10,015 nt of DNA from Echinococcus granulosus (GCF_000524195.1 NW_020170408.1:777503-787517), one strand, 5' to 3'; counted from the stretch's first letter, positions 1 to 9,499 are shown. Numbers and translations are program-made. Notes: a model not told the origin generated them from the letters alone.

Positions 1-1260
1 GAATATAAAATAGTGGATATGGAATAAACGAATGTCTTGTGGACCTCCAAACCGTCTTTTCTACAGCCTCTCAGGGCGAGAACGAGATTTTGTGATGCTA
101 ACACCTTAAATGTGTTTTTATAAGAAATTATGAAAAGTTTGGGGCATCAGTGTCGTTGGATGTCAACACTGTTTAGTGACGCTCCGAGGTAAGTGGCTTT
201 TCAAACGTTCTTTATGCAGTTACTTAGTCCCATGACGAAGGGCTTTAAACGATCAGGCAATTCTGGGTGAATAAAGTTCAGGGGGAATAAACAATATACT
301 TCTGTGGTGTTGTGGTACCATGTGAAGTCAGAATAACCTCTCATCTGAACAGAGCTATATGCAGCTCCTTCAAGCGTAGGCTCTGCAAAAAGCAAATCGC
401 TACTGGATGATGTTCCACAACGAGAGTATCACGCACATCACTTCATAAAAGGCCATTAGCACGACTCGAAGGCCATGCTTCAAGGCGTAATTGCAACATG
501 CGGAGATCTAAGCACCCGCTTATTCGAAACACAACTGAGCAAAGCATCAACTAGCTAAAGAACTCCGACGATGATGGCAAAACATGACATGCTTCCAAGG
601 CTTGTGTTGTAAACATGGTTGCGTTGAAAGCACTGACATTGTAGACAAGATAAATAGCAGACAAACCTTCGATGGAGATGTTATATCCGTCAACGGGGTA
701 CGGGGTAAACAAATGGTATGACGTGTACGTACGTGATTGGCGACTGATTGGTGGATGATGTCGGAGACCCGCAGTGGTCTCAGACCCACGTATTTCCAGC
801 ATATGATCTGCCTTGGTCCCCATAGTCAACATTAACCCACTTCAACCACAACTGCGCTCAATGTCGGCTTTTTAGGAGGGACCGAGAGAGAACTCGACAC
901 TCTGGAAGGTTTGAAAATCAGTAGCGGAAACGGGACCTCCTAGGGAATCGTAGAAGGAGCATCTCCAGCAAGATTCTCTCTTCAAAATGGTCAAATTAGG
1001 TCCTAACTGCGCCAGTGTTAGATGCGTCAGACGTGAGAATCTGGAGGTTAATCCTTCTAATGACTCAAAAATATAATGCAATTTTTTTATTTTCAACCCC
1101 TAATTAACAGCTACATTGTTTTCACAATCTGTCAAAATAATTTTATATTGTGTGGCCTAATTTGAACTGACATATGTATAGTTGCGGTCACGCTGTCATG
1201 AGACCCACACACGACACCACACATAGGACAGATTCCTGGTCAATCAAAAAGTAATTCCAA
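1..1260. other. Region downstream of the ZIP gene, no gene recognised
   Basis: Short ORFs are present, the longest an ATG-started 93-codon frame on the minus strand (832-551) with three NxS/T sequons, and a 74-codon frame (minus 1096-872). Neither shows a domain, signal peptide or matching splice partners, and ORFs of this length are expected by chance in 10 kb. No RNA gene was seen. Confidence 0.5.
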
Positions 1261-1264
1261 TATC

Positions 1265-1497
1265 CTCCAACAATTGAAAATTCAGTTTATTAATCAACTA
1301 GAGCATGAGACACCTTCTACCATTAAGCTGACCACCACATTGCACCCCAAATCTTACATATAAAAGGTGTAAACCAGAGTTCACTACTTACGGGGTAAAA
1401 ATGAAAAAAGGCGAAGCAGAATGTAACAGTTAGGTATTTTTCCTACCCATAGATAACAAAGATGGGAAGGTCTACAGCTAAGAAAAGTTCACAGCCA
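1265..1497 (-). other. 3' UTR and poly(A) signal of the ZIP transporter gene
   Basis: A canonical AATAAA lies on the minus strand at 1291-1286, about 207 nt past the stop codon. It is followed 15-30 nt later by a T/G-rich stretch (TTGTTGG and onward) suited to cleavage near 1265-1275. No other canonical AATAAA is closer to the stop on this strand, so a 3' UTR of about 220-230 nt is the simplest reading. The exact cleavage site is inferred. Confidence 0.65.
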
Positions 1498-3377
1498 TTA
1501 AAAAGCGATATAGTCACTCGCACAAATCACACCAAGGACACACGCGTAGCCGGCGATTAAACCAGAAATTTGAATCACGAACAGTCTTAAAGATGACCCA
1601 GACTTCTTTTCTGCCTCTTTCAGCGTCTCACGAATAGAGGGCAACTATAAGAATTGAAAAAAGGTGGCATCAAGATAATAACCTAATCAAAACATTGGGC
1701 TAATTCAATAGCTAAGACCTACCATGTCCGAAAGACTGATGTACAGAAAGACGCCAGAGGTCGCTGCAAAAACATACAGGGCACCAGAAGACATCTCACC
1801 AATTATTAGACCAATGGTAAGTCCTAGATAGGCAGTGCAGGCAGAAGTAAAGTTAGCACAGAGAGCCGATTTAATAGAGAAACCGGAAGCGATGAGGACA
1901 GCAAAGTCACCTACAAGGTAAGTAGTAAAATCAGCCTTAAACTACAATATCACAGGTGGCTTCAAAGAAACGTTTTCAAATTACCAAGTTCATGAGGAAG
2001 CTCTTCGAAGAGGATGCACAAGCAGATGGCAATACCGACGGTGGGACTTTCAGTGAAACCCACAGCGATGGCCATTCCATCCATAAAGTTGTGGATGGAG
2101 TCACCCAGAAGAACCATCCAAGCCATCGGAGCGATTTTGACTAAACTCTTGACAGTGAAGTCCATACAGCTCGAACTGGGTTGCGTAGAATATGTGGTTG
2201 ATTGAGATTCCACTGAATCGCCGCTTCCCAAAAACACGGGATTCTCGAGCTAGGAGAAGGTAATTCACGATGTGTAAGCCTCGCTAGTGTTGATGCAATT
2301 TGTGTAACAAAAACAAGAAGTACTCACGCTGACTGTGGACTCTTGAGAAGTATCGGACCTGTTATTTGAGGATATGTGCAGCTAAAATGATGGAAGAATA
2401 AATGAAGAATGAACACGTTGTCAGCTTGAAAACAAGAAGAGGTACAGATTCTACCTTTGACAATCGAGGCAAAATGAGGAGGATGTATTCGATGCAGAAA
2501 AAGATAAGAAGACTAGTAGGAACACAACTTAATTTCAGGAGATAGGAATGACCCTGACCACCAAATTCCAGAGGCATATCTGCCATTCGCATTGCCTAAA
2601 AACCCAAGTTACTTATCGGAGAAGACAAAAAAATAGTTCAAACAAATGACTGGAGAAGCCTACCTCTGGAAGTAGAACCAGAATAGCTGTAGAAAAGAGG
2701 GCGCTAACTGCCAGTGCCAACATAAAGTTAATAAAACTGTTGAAATACTTTGAACGTTGGATGGGGATGCAAATAAAACCTGTTACCGCACAGAGATTGG
2801 TAACAGTTACTCCCAAAAATGCGAAGATTATAACTTAAAAAAGAGAGAACACCTTATGAGTAAAGGCATAAAAGCATACGGTGTAAACTAGCGCGTTCTA
2901 AAACTCACCTTCCATTAGGTTGCGATATTTTTCCCCACTTTCACTTGTTATTCGAAGCAAAAATGATTCAAATCTGGAATCATTCTGAGATGCAATTGTC
3001 AGAAGCGCAGTAGATTTTTCAATATTCGGAAGCTAAAAGGATAAAACCTGCTTAGAATGTGCTCTTAATCAAACCAAACCCAAAATAAGTATGTATTAAA
3101 ATTATCAACCCACATTTGGCAACGGTATGGTAACAAGAGGATTGTCTACAAAAGTAGGATCATCCAAGGTCTTGATAGCGGCAGTTTCATTAGAAATGGG
3201 GCCGATAGGAAAATGGTTTGGCATAGAATGCAATATCAGAGCTGGTTCTCCCACAACTGGCAGTGGTCCAAGAAAGCTACTATAGAGAAGTGTAACCACG
3301 GAGAGGACCAGAGTCCAATGCCGGAATAGAGTACTTGGGGTCGATAAGACCATAAGAAAGGTAAATGGGGACGCCAT
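1498..3377 (-). CDS. LIV-1 family ZIP metal transporter, ZIP8/ZIP14-like, 8 exons, 450 aa
   Basis: Reconstructed coding exons on the minus strand: 3377-3114, 3032-2909, 2833-2664, 2595-2455, 2381-2328, 2249-1985, 1910-1723, 1644-1498 (1353 nt; stop TAA at 1500-1498). All seven introns (81, 75, 68, 73, 78, 74, 78 bp) are GT-AG and keep frame, with phases 0,1,0,0,0,1,0. Product: N-terminal signal-like hydrophobic stretch (about residues 17-37); short ectodomain with NxS/T sites at N63 and N105; about eight membrane segments (near 130-152, 161-186, 206-228, 286-316, 318-345, 355-377, 382-402, 423-445). TM2 ends in LVLLPEA. TM4 carries HNFMDG (304-309); TM5 carries EELPHELGDF (333-342). These two motifs form the binuclear metal site of ZIP proteins. 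Glu in place of the first His of HExPHE is characteristic of SLC39A8/SLC39A14, which carry Zn, Mn, Fe and Cd. Length is close to human ZIP8 (about 460) and ZIP14 (about 490). Import into cytosol is expected; the substrate is inferred. Start chosen at the first in-frame ATG, which directly follows a splice acceptor. Very sure of family, fairly sure of every exon border. Confidence 0.95.
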
Positions 3378-3390
3378 CTGAAAAAAAAAT
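3378..3390 (-). promoter_or_regulatory. Splice acceptor abutting the ZIP start codon (cis 5'-UTR intron or spliced-leader site)
   Basis: On the minus strand nine T residues followed by CAG (3389-3378) sit immediately before ATG 3377-3375, giving a near-ideal polypyrimidine tract and 3' splice site with no untranslated base between AG and ATG. The upstream frame stays open to about 3526 but contains no in-frame ATG, so translation is not expected to begin further up unless another coding exon is spliced on. Either a 5'-UTR exon is joined here or a spliced leader is added in trans; flatworms use trans-splicing for a subset of genes. No clear partner donor was identified. Confidence 0.6.
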
Positions 3391-4000
3391 GGATAAAAGG
3401 AAATGATTTTTAACAACAAAGCACACGAACCACGAACGAAACACAAAGCACCACGAACTTCGACGAAAGCGAAGACAGGAGTTATGAAGTAAATACCAAC
3501 CTTTAAGTTACTAATAGTGATTCAGTAAAACGCAAACCGCAGCCATTGTTTCAAAACAAAGCAAATCCATTTTCCTTATTCTTTGACAAAGTGAAATATA
3601 TTTTTAATTTTGGTGCAGTTCATTGACAAACCAAAATCACCCTCTTAAGCATTCTATTAGTCAACAATTCATTCATCTTATTTCATTTCAACTCATTTCT
3701 CACTTACATTAAGAGTAGATGTCTAGAATTAACTTATTTATGAACCAGAAAAGATGTCTTTTAGTTGTATTGTTATTTAGGGTTTAATTCTCTAAATTAA
3801 GCACTCAGTCTAAAAAATGGTTTGATGGGAAGATCGCTTGACTAAGAATTTATAACTAACAAAATGTACAAAAGTATGATATGCAACTTGTAAATATTAT
3901 AGATTGTGTAGATGTGTGTCTGTTATTTACGGAGATATTTGGATTATTTTTGAAGTAAGGAAAAGTAAATTCCCTAGGTTATTACTCACCCAGGCAAAAT
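3391..4000. other. AT-rich region upstream of the ZIP gene, no gene seen
   Basis: Strongly AT-rich with stops in all frames. It should hold the promoter of the minus-strand transporter gene, but I cannot point to a convincing TATA box, initiator or metal response element. Apart from the acgaa cluster nothing stands out. Confidence 0.5.
3425..3467. repeat. Cluster of acgaa repeats upstream of the ZIP gene
   Basis: Five copies of acgaa (TTCGT on the gene strand) occur in 43 bp, at 3425, 3432, 3436, 3453 and 3463. They include two perfect ccacgaac octamers (3430-3437 and 3451-3458) spaced 21 bp apart. The cluster lies 48-90 bp upstream of the start codon, so it could be 5' UTR, promoter or intron. 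No known binding motif (for example a metal response element TGCRCNC) is recognised in it. It may be chance low-complexity sequence. Confidence 0.5.
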
Positions 4001-4005
4001 CCTAT

Positions 4006-4330
4006 TGTTAATGTCGCCACTTTATTAAGCTAACTACACGAATAAGCTTCGGTCAACAACCCAAATTTTACCCGCGAAACCCGTGCATTCCCAGAGAGAT
4101 TCCATAACACCGTAGCGTCCGGAGACTTCCCTGAAGACGAAAGAGGACACAATACTCGGGCAGAATATATGTATTTAGCACAGAGAAGGTGCCTGGACAA
4201 CTGGTCTGGCCCGAAGGCCAGCCTACTCAGCGAGGTACACGAATGCTAATTCAAAAGTACAAAAGTGCCGCCTCACCAATGCTGGGGGATAAACCACCAT
4301 CGTATTACAATAAGCCGCTCGAATTAAGCC
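4006..4330 (-). mobile_element. Possible solitary or truncated LTR of a retrotransposon (tentative)
   Basis: This islet is visibly richer in G+C than the AT-rich flanks. Read on the minus strand it holds, in order: a perfect 6-bp hairpin with a 4-nt loop (ctggcc/ggccag, 4206-4221), a TATA-like run (about 4176-4164), AATAAA at 4026-4021, and then TGGCGAC (4019-4013) followed closely by TAACA and AGGATTT. A TATA box, poly(A) signal and TGGCGAC-type primer-binding site in this order resemble the end of an LTR and start of the internal region of some Ty3/gypsy elements. There is also a TGTTA/TAACA inverted pair bounding 4006-4109. No gag or pol follows on the minus strand below 4000, no second LTR is present, and no target duplication was found, so it would be a solo or broken copy. 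The borders are guesses. Confidence 0.28.
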
Positions 4331-5419
4331 TGCACAAATATTGTTTGTCTTTGTTCATATGCAATCGGAAACTTCATTTTAAATTTGTAGCACCCTAACA
4401 CTTCCTAGAGGAAATTTGGACGAATGATCACATCCCCAAAAGAAAAGCACAGTGTAAAGAGATCCGAAAGCCTGTATTCCTAAGCACACGGACAAGTTAC
4501 TAAATTAATATGCATAAAGCCTTTGGTACTAGAAACTTTCTGTTTTTTCTGCTTTATATTAAAGTAACCCAAAGTTGCCATTTTTAACTTATATCTAACT
4601 TCATAAGTAAATTAAAGCGTTAAAATTTCAGGCCTTAGAATAAAATACTTAGCCTTCATATGGTTTTCAGAAAACACGCAGAATACATATTTTTAAGAGA
4701 CGAGTAAATTTACTTATCCTGTTGGAGTTGAGTCAAATGAAAATTCGGTGCAAAAGAAAATCGTTTTCCAGCTGCATTCGGACAGCACAACGTAATGCTT
4801 AAGCTACCATTTATCTTTTCTCCCATTTCCATCTGCTCTAGTCGCTGTGCTCACCCTTAAATTTTATTCCGCATTATTTGGAAGGACATTTATTTCTGCC
4901 GGGAACTTGTTATACCGTCTATTAAAACGAATAATTCTATTATTGTGGCATCGCAAGCGGCTGCGAGTAAAAATTTTTGCCTGACACTTGTCGTGGGCTA
5001 CTCGAAACATCTTTTCTCAGGATGCTAGGCAGGAGTAATAGTTTACAGACTCTTCTAGCAGCATTTGGTGGGTGATAGAGCTCCCACTTTACTACAACAC
5101 AGTCCTCATACACTGTGAGTAGGATGCGAGAGGGCACTCAGCGTTAGTAAAACGTTTGATTTAGTAGGGTAGATGCATATACATTTGTCAATGACCGTCC
5201 CAGCCTTGGTGATTCCTGGGTCGTCGCCTCGGTACCCATTTCTGTAAGCGCTAAGTTAACGAGTGAACCTTTGATCTTGGATACTAGGTAATTAATCTTC
5301 TAGGATTTTGCATTTAAGATTTACCCTTCTGGAGTAACCGTGGACGCAGTTATTCTTTGCTGTTGGTGATTCCAAAAAATTTTCTTCTGCTACTTGCCAT
5401 GATAGCGCTCCACTTTTGA
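4331..5419. other. Gene-free stretch, no recognisable element
   Basis: Only short ORFs occur, including one of 65 codons on the minus strand (5137-4940) with no recognisable domain and no conserved motif. It lies in the direction in which a LINE would continue 3' of the relic at 5420-5750, but I could not recognise reverse-transcriptase C-terminal sequence here, so its origin is left open. Confidence 0.45.
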
Positions 5420-5750
5420 CTAGCAGAGAGGGAGCGGATGCTGAAACAAGTTGAGGAATCGTTTGAAAAGTACGCTCTTAGTACTTTGGATCATATAGTG
5501 ATATGCAACGACAATTCACCGACGGCTTACCCATATTAACAAATCCTTCAACCCACGGACAATCAGAGTTTGCAGCCTCTTTGAAGACTTATGTCTCCTT
5601 CTTAGTAATGAGGCTAGTTTAATCTGCCTCCTTGTCCTTTAAAAGGTATATTCATGCAAACAAGTTCTCTCTAATTTTAAAGCTTCATCACTCTGTAACT
5701 TGGTCCAGTATGGGAAAGTTTCTTGCAGTCATCAACAAACAAATCACACT
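5420..5750 (-). pseudogene. Decayed reverse transcriptase fragment of a non-LTR (LINE) retrotransposon
   Basis: Three short blocks typical of LINE reverse transcriptases appear on the minus strand in the correct order. First, LFVDDCKKL (about 5742-5716), matching the catalytic F/Y-x-D-D core. Second, KLQSDEAL (about 5701-5678), matching the I/LxSDExxxxLQxDL helix that follows the core. Third, KDLLIWVSRR (5548-5519), matching the thumb motif K/RDLGVWVS, followed by a KSVLFKRFL segment (5479-5453) like the usual KAxxxLxxIKRxF. Blocks two and three are in the same reading frame, 54 codons apart against roughly 60-65 in intact elements; block one is in another frame. At least one frameshift and stops at 5641-5639, 5518-5516 and 5422-5420 show it is dead. 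A possible trace of the preceding palm segment (MLFYTVLVYLDL, about 5863-5828) lies just upstream. No intact element is present. Confidence 0.5.
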
Positions 5751-5950
5751 AGAGCGGAGGATTTTTAGATGCCATGAATATGCAAGTTTTTCTGCAGTGA
5801 ATGCGAGAAGTCCTTTCATTAGAATGGATCGGTTGATAAGGTCGAGGTAAACCAAAACTGTGTAGAAGAGCATACTACTTACTAACGTTGAGTAGATCCC
5901 CAGTGCCTTTAGCGTTACCCTAAGGCCAACCCGCAGAATAAATGTTTACG

Positions 5951-8900
5951 TTAAGGAAATTTAAACGCCTGTAGTAGGGAAAGTCTGGATTTTTTAAGCT
6001 CATTTCCTGTTCTTATTAAATAAATAGGGAAAAATTCATATCAAAGTAAATAAGGTTTTTAGTTAGAGAGGTACATCTATTTTAGTGTCCATTGAAAAAA
6101 TTAAAACCTCTTTTGGATCAAAATAATCACGACAGGTTTCAAAGGTTTTATTTGGCTAATTGATTTGCTACCGACATGCATGCTTACAATCTGTGATCAC
6201 TCAAAACTTGTGATGTGATTCATTACGGATTTAGTGTTGTGTCAGACCGGTTGATGGCACATGATATGCACTGACAAATGACGATGAGGAGAACAGGCTG
6301 CCGACTTGCTCTACTTCATTTTATCTGGGCATGCTACCCAAGCTTGGAGTCTGTCAAATGATTGACTATTGGTAAAGAATTGCCTTTTGATGTCGTTGGT
6401 TATCTCCCAACAATTCACTACTCTCTTCACAAGTCTAGGGCACACATCACCTCACCATAGAAGACTACATTCACCTTGTGTGTGCATTATTGTAGCAAAT
6501 TTCGCCAAAATTTCATGAAAGTTAACTCAACAGTTTCTAGAATTTATTAATCTACCCAAGATGTCAAATTGAATTTAACGGATGAATACTACATCTACCC
6601 GTATAGGCCTTACCTCATTCCATGGTTGTTTCTGTAACCCATATGCTACATTACCATTTAAAATATGCCAGTTAGGTAACAGCCGAGTAGATCAGGCCAT
6701 CCTCCCGGTTGATAAGTACCCATCCATCCCGAGAAGGAGAAGCCAAGCTCTGTTTTCCTTTAAAAACTCAAATCCTGTGTAAAATAACACGTTGCTACCG
6801 ACCCATAATGTCTTAGACAAAGTGGTTTATTTATTACTGTCTACACTGTCTAACTGACAGTTAAATCACATATTTGTTTGTCTTCTGACGTTAGGGTCAG
6901 ATACTACTACCAAAGATAATGAGTAGGCAAACAACAAAGAGTGCCGTATTGGGCAGACTGATGTGTCATATCTAGGACTTTACTATTATTTTGCGTAAGC
7001 TCTTTACTAATTGTTACTCCTAGGCTATTATTTATTAATAAATTTTAAATCGGACCTGAAAATTACGTAAACAAATGGGTTGGCGTTGTACTGGCAGAGT
7101 GTAAACTAACCAAGATTGATTAATGTTAGTGCTCCAGAAGAACTTGTATAATTTCAAACCCCTTTTTAATCTCGGGATCTAAAATATCTAAACTTGTTTA
7201 CTCCAATTAACGGTTTCTTTGTTAAATTCAGTTTTAAAAATGGCCTCTTTTCAACCAGTCGTCTATCTGGGACTGCAAATTCTTGTGGAACGGGGGAATA
7301 TCACTTCTAAAACGAGATGGTATAAACGGGCCCAGATGAACAATAAGGGACACTACAGTGGGCTTATTACAAGCTGAGATGTCTGAGGCATCTTTACCAC
7401 AGACCATAACACTCAAATGGTGGCAATTATTGCGAAAACAGAGGAAATAAGTGCAGCTGTCATAAGTTTCAGTTCTTTTTACATGTCCCTATTCTCCTTC
7501 AGCCTCATTCACAACAAGTCTTCCTTTAAAGTCGAATTAATTTAAGGCAGAAATAATAATGGAATGATAAAGTTTTGTTGTAAGCAAACCACCTTCCCTC
7601 AGTGGGTGGTTATAGGTGATAAGGATCTGGTTAAGAGTCCTGAAGATAGCGAAATGTGAGAGGATTTATCTGATCATGGGCAATAAAGACAGAACTACAT
7701 TCCACGACAAGCATTTCCTATACATCAACCGCTTTCCATTAGTGATATTTCACCATTGGCTATTTTGAAAACGATATGAAGTTAGTCAAATTTCTGTAGT
7801 GAGCTTCCGTACAGTCCTCTACCGTGAGGTTTAGGTTTGTCCAGCACCCAATGAAATCAAATTTTGCTCTTCAAGGCGGAGTTTGCTGACTTCTGCCACT
7901 TCGAGCCTTACCCAAAGGTGTAATGTGATAGAGTAGTGTAAAGGGACGTTTATTATTCACGTGTAGAAGGCCTGAGGGGATACGGGCACAGACACAATAT
8001 CATTACACCAATAATTATTAATGGTTTAAACGCCATGATGGTAATGTCACCGAATGTGGCGATGAAAACTCCAAGGTAAACAATTGAATCCGTGGGAGCT
8101 TTTATAACAAAAAGTGGCAAAAATGGATTATTGGTTGAAATGATCACAGTTACCGCCTATAATTCTTCGTCAACGAGACGGAAACTTGTAAAACATCTTT
8201 ATAGAGGTCAAAACTCTGGCCCTAACAACATCCACCTCTATCCAACCTTCGTTTCACAACTGTCTTGTTCATTTCACATGGGAACAAGTGAGTGGTTAAG
8301 ACTAGTACAGAAAGAAGACGATGACTCCTTTCTCCGAGGCGGATATGGGGGCCTTCGATGCCTTGGAAAAGTGGAAGAAGTTGGTCTTTGACATTTTAAG
8401 GTTATATCCAACCATCTTGGAGTAGACGGGTCTTAGGCGTCACCAGACACACACACGCGAGCTCGGAAGGCAGGCATGGACTTCTGGAAATGGAAGTGGT
8501 GCCTGAGAAGTGTGAAGTAGCCTGGAAATAGCCTGGAAATAATCTCTATCAAATAAGGAAATTTCCTCTTTTTCGCAAGTGAGGTAGGTGAAAACGGCGC
8601 CGTGTTTGGTAGGTTGCATGTGACACCCCTCAGCTCAGGATCCACCTTGACGTTTTTAGTTGATTTACATAAAAACAAACTGCTGCATCACTCGCTCGTC
8701 AGCCTCGAAAGGCTTTAATCTACACAGAGACGCATTTTTCTACTCTAATGTGAAATGTAGGGTCTACCTGAATTCTCACCGCATCCATGAATGAATCCAC
8801 ACCAGAAACTTGTTTTCTGTAGAGCCACTTCTAAGTGCTACATATCGTCGTGGCATCACTTTTAAAAGGCCTTAGAACGACACACTTGACAAGGAGCTGA

Positions 8901-9388
8901 TGGGGTTCGCTTCGCCGTCCAGCCCTGCTCGGACCACCTTTTAAACACGATAAGGAGGGGGGAGGAAGTCTGATGGACTTTAGCATCACAACCACCCATT
9001 GTGCAGCGTGTTTGTAAGCACCTGAATGCATTTTTCAGGAGTCTACACGTTCCGACAGGTCAATATTGCTGGTTAAACCGAAAGTCACCCAGAATTGTCC
9101 AGTCAGTCATTTGGTGAATTGCTCACAATTCTTGTGACTCACATACAGCTTCATTACAGGGTAGTATTTTAAGCTTTTGATTAAGCTGCCCAAAATAGGA
9201 TTATTAAAATGCAGTAAAAAGTTGCAAGGGAATGTATTCTTCCATTGCTTTTTTTTCTATTTAGGCTTTTACAGGAGGTGCATCCCATTGCTACTTATTT
9301 ATAATAGTAGTACATACGAACAAAACCCCTCAATAAAATTTGCTTTAAATAGCCGTTAATGTGAAAATAATGCGAAAAACTTTTAAGG
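5951..9388. other. Long gene-free region with only short chance ORFs
   Basis: About 3.4 kb on both strands contains no ORF above 99 codons and no recognisable protein motif. The longest open frames (plus 8092-8391, minus 8678-8433, minus 9031-8831, plus 6582-6782) show no domain, no conserved block and no pair of splice sites joining them to neighbours. The region could be intergenic, intronic or decayed repeat. AT-rich tracts dominate, with a somewhat more G+C-rich patch around 8880-8960. Confidence 0.5.
8519..8540. repeat. Short tandem duplication, 11 bp x 2
   Basis: The 11-mer agcctggaaat occurs twice head to tail (8519-8529 and 8530-8540). It is probably a replication-slippage duplication and has no evident function. 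Confidence 0.8.
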
Positions 9389-9392
9389 AAAA
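9389..9392 (-). terminator. RNA polymerase III terminator candidate for the tRNA-like unit
   Basis: The first TTTT on the minus strand downstream of the tRNA-like 3' end lies about 32 nt past the discriminator base, within the range for Pol III termination. Confidence 0.5.
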
Positions 9393-9423
9393 GCGGGCAA
9401 AGTCGCCGCCCAAGGAAGGGAGC

Positions 9424-9495
9424 TGCGCGCGCCAAGAGTCGAACCCGGACCGACTGCTTGGAAGGCAGCCATGCTAACCGCTACACCCCACACCC
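9424..9495 (-). tRNA. tRNA-Gly(UCC)-like gene, possibly a pseudogene or SINE head
   Basis: The minus strand folds as a 72-nt cloverleaf. Anticodon arm 9469-9453 has stem GCTGC/GCAGT and loop CTTCCAA, giving anticodon TCC (9462-9460), and is nearly identical to metazoan tRNA-Gly(UCC). The D arm contains the conserved AGCGGTTAGC-type loop. The T arm (9448-9432) carries GGTTCGA, so a good Pol III B box is present. Oddities: acceptor stem GGGTGTG/CGCGCGC has a G-G mismatch at 2:71 and two G-T pairs; position 8 is G rather than the near-invariant T; the T stem 3' side is CTTGG with two G-T pairs where CCCGG would be usual. The acceptor differs from the common GCGTTGG/CCAACGC of this tRNA. Discriminator A at 9424; no CCA encoded. 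The tRNA origin is clear; whether it is functional is uncertain. Confidence 0.78.
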
Positions 9496-9499
9496 ACAC

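Noticed and set aside
551..832. Minus-strand 93-codon ORF with three NxS/T sequons
   Set aside because: It has no recognised domain, no signal peptide and no joining splice sites. An ORF of this size is expected by chance in 10 kb searched in six frames.
1956..2205. Plus-strand ORFs of 62 and 63 codons at 1956-2144 and 2014-2205
   Set aside because: They lie antisense to the exon coding HNFMDG and EELPHE, which has clear family similarity; they are shadows.
3378..3446. Upstream in-frame extension of ZIP exon 1 (reading to a TTG at 3446)
   Set aside because: It crosses a strong T9-CAG acceptor and contains no ATG; the ATG at 3377 is followed by a good signal-like sequence.
4006..4109. A 104-bp segment bounded by TGTTA and TAACA taken as a complete mini-LTR
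   Set aside because: The 5-bp inverted ends could be chance, and the 5 bp on either side (cctat and ccgta) do not form a target duplication. Kept only as part of the broader tentative LTR call.
4940..5137. Minus-strand 65-codon ORF that might be the 3' part of the LINE relic
   Set aside because: Correct strand and side, but I could find no reverse transcriptase C-terminal or other LINE motif in it or in the 280 bp separating it from the relic.
8092..8391. Longest plus-strand ORF, 99 codons
   Set aside because: It opens with GTG rather than ATG, has low similarity to anything I recognise, and has no supporting signals. A 64-codon hydrophobic minus-strand frame (8147-7953) overlaps it and is equally unsupported.
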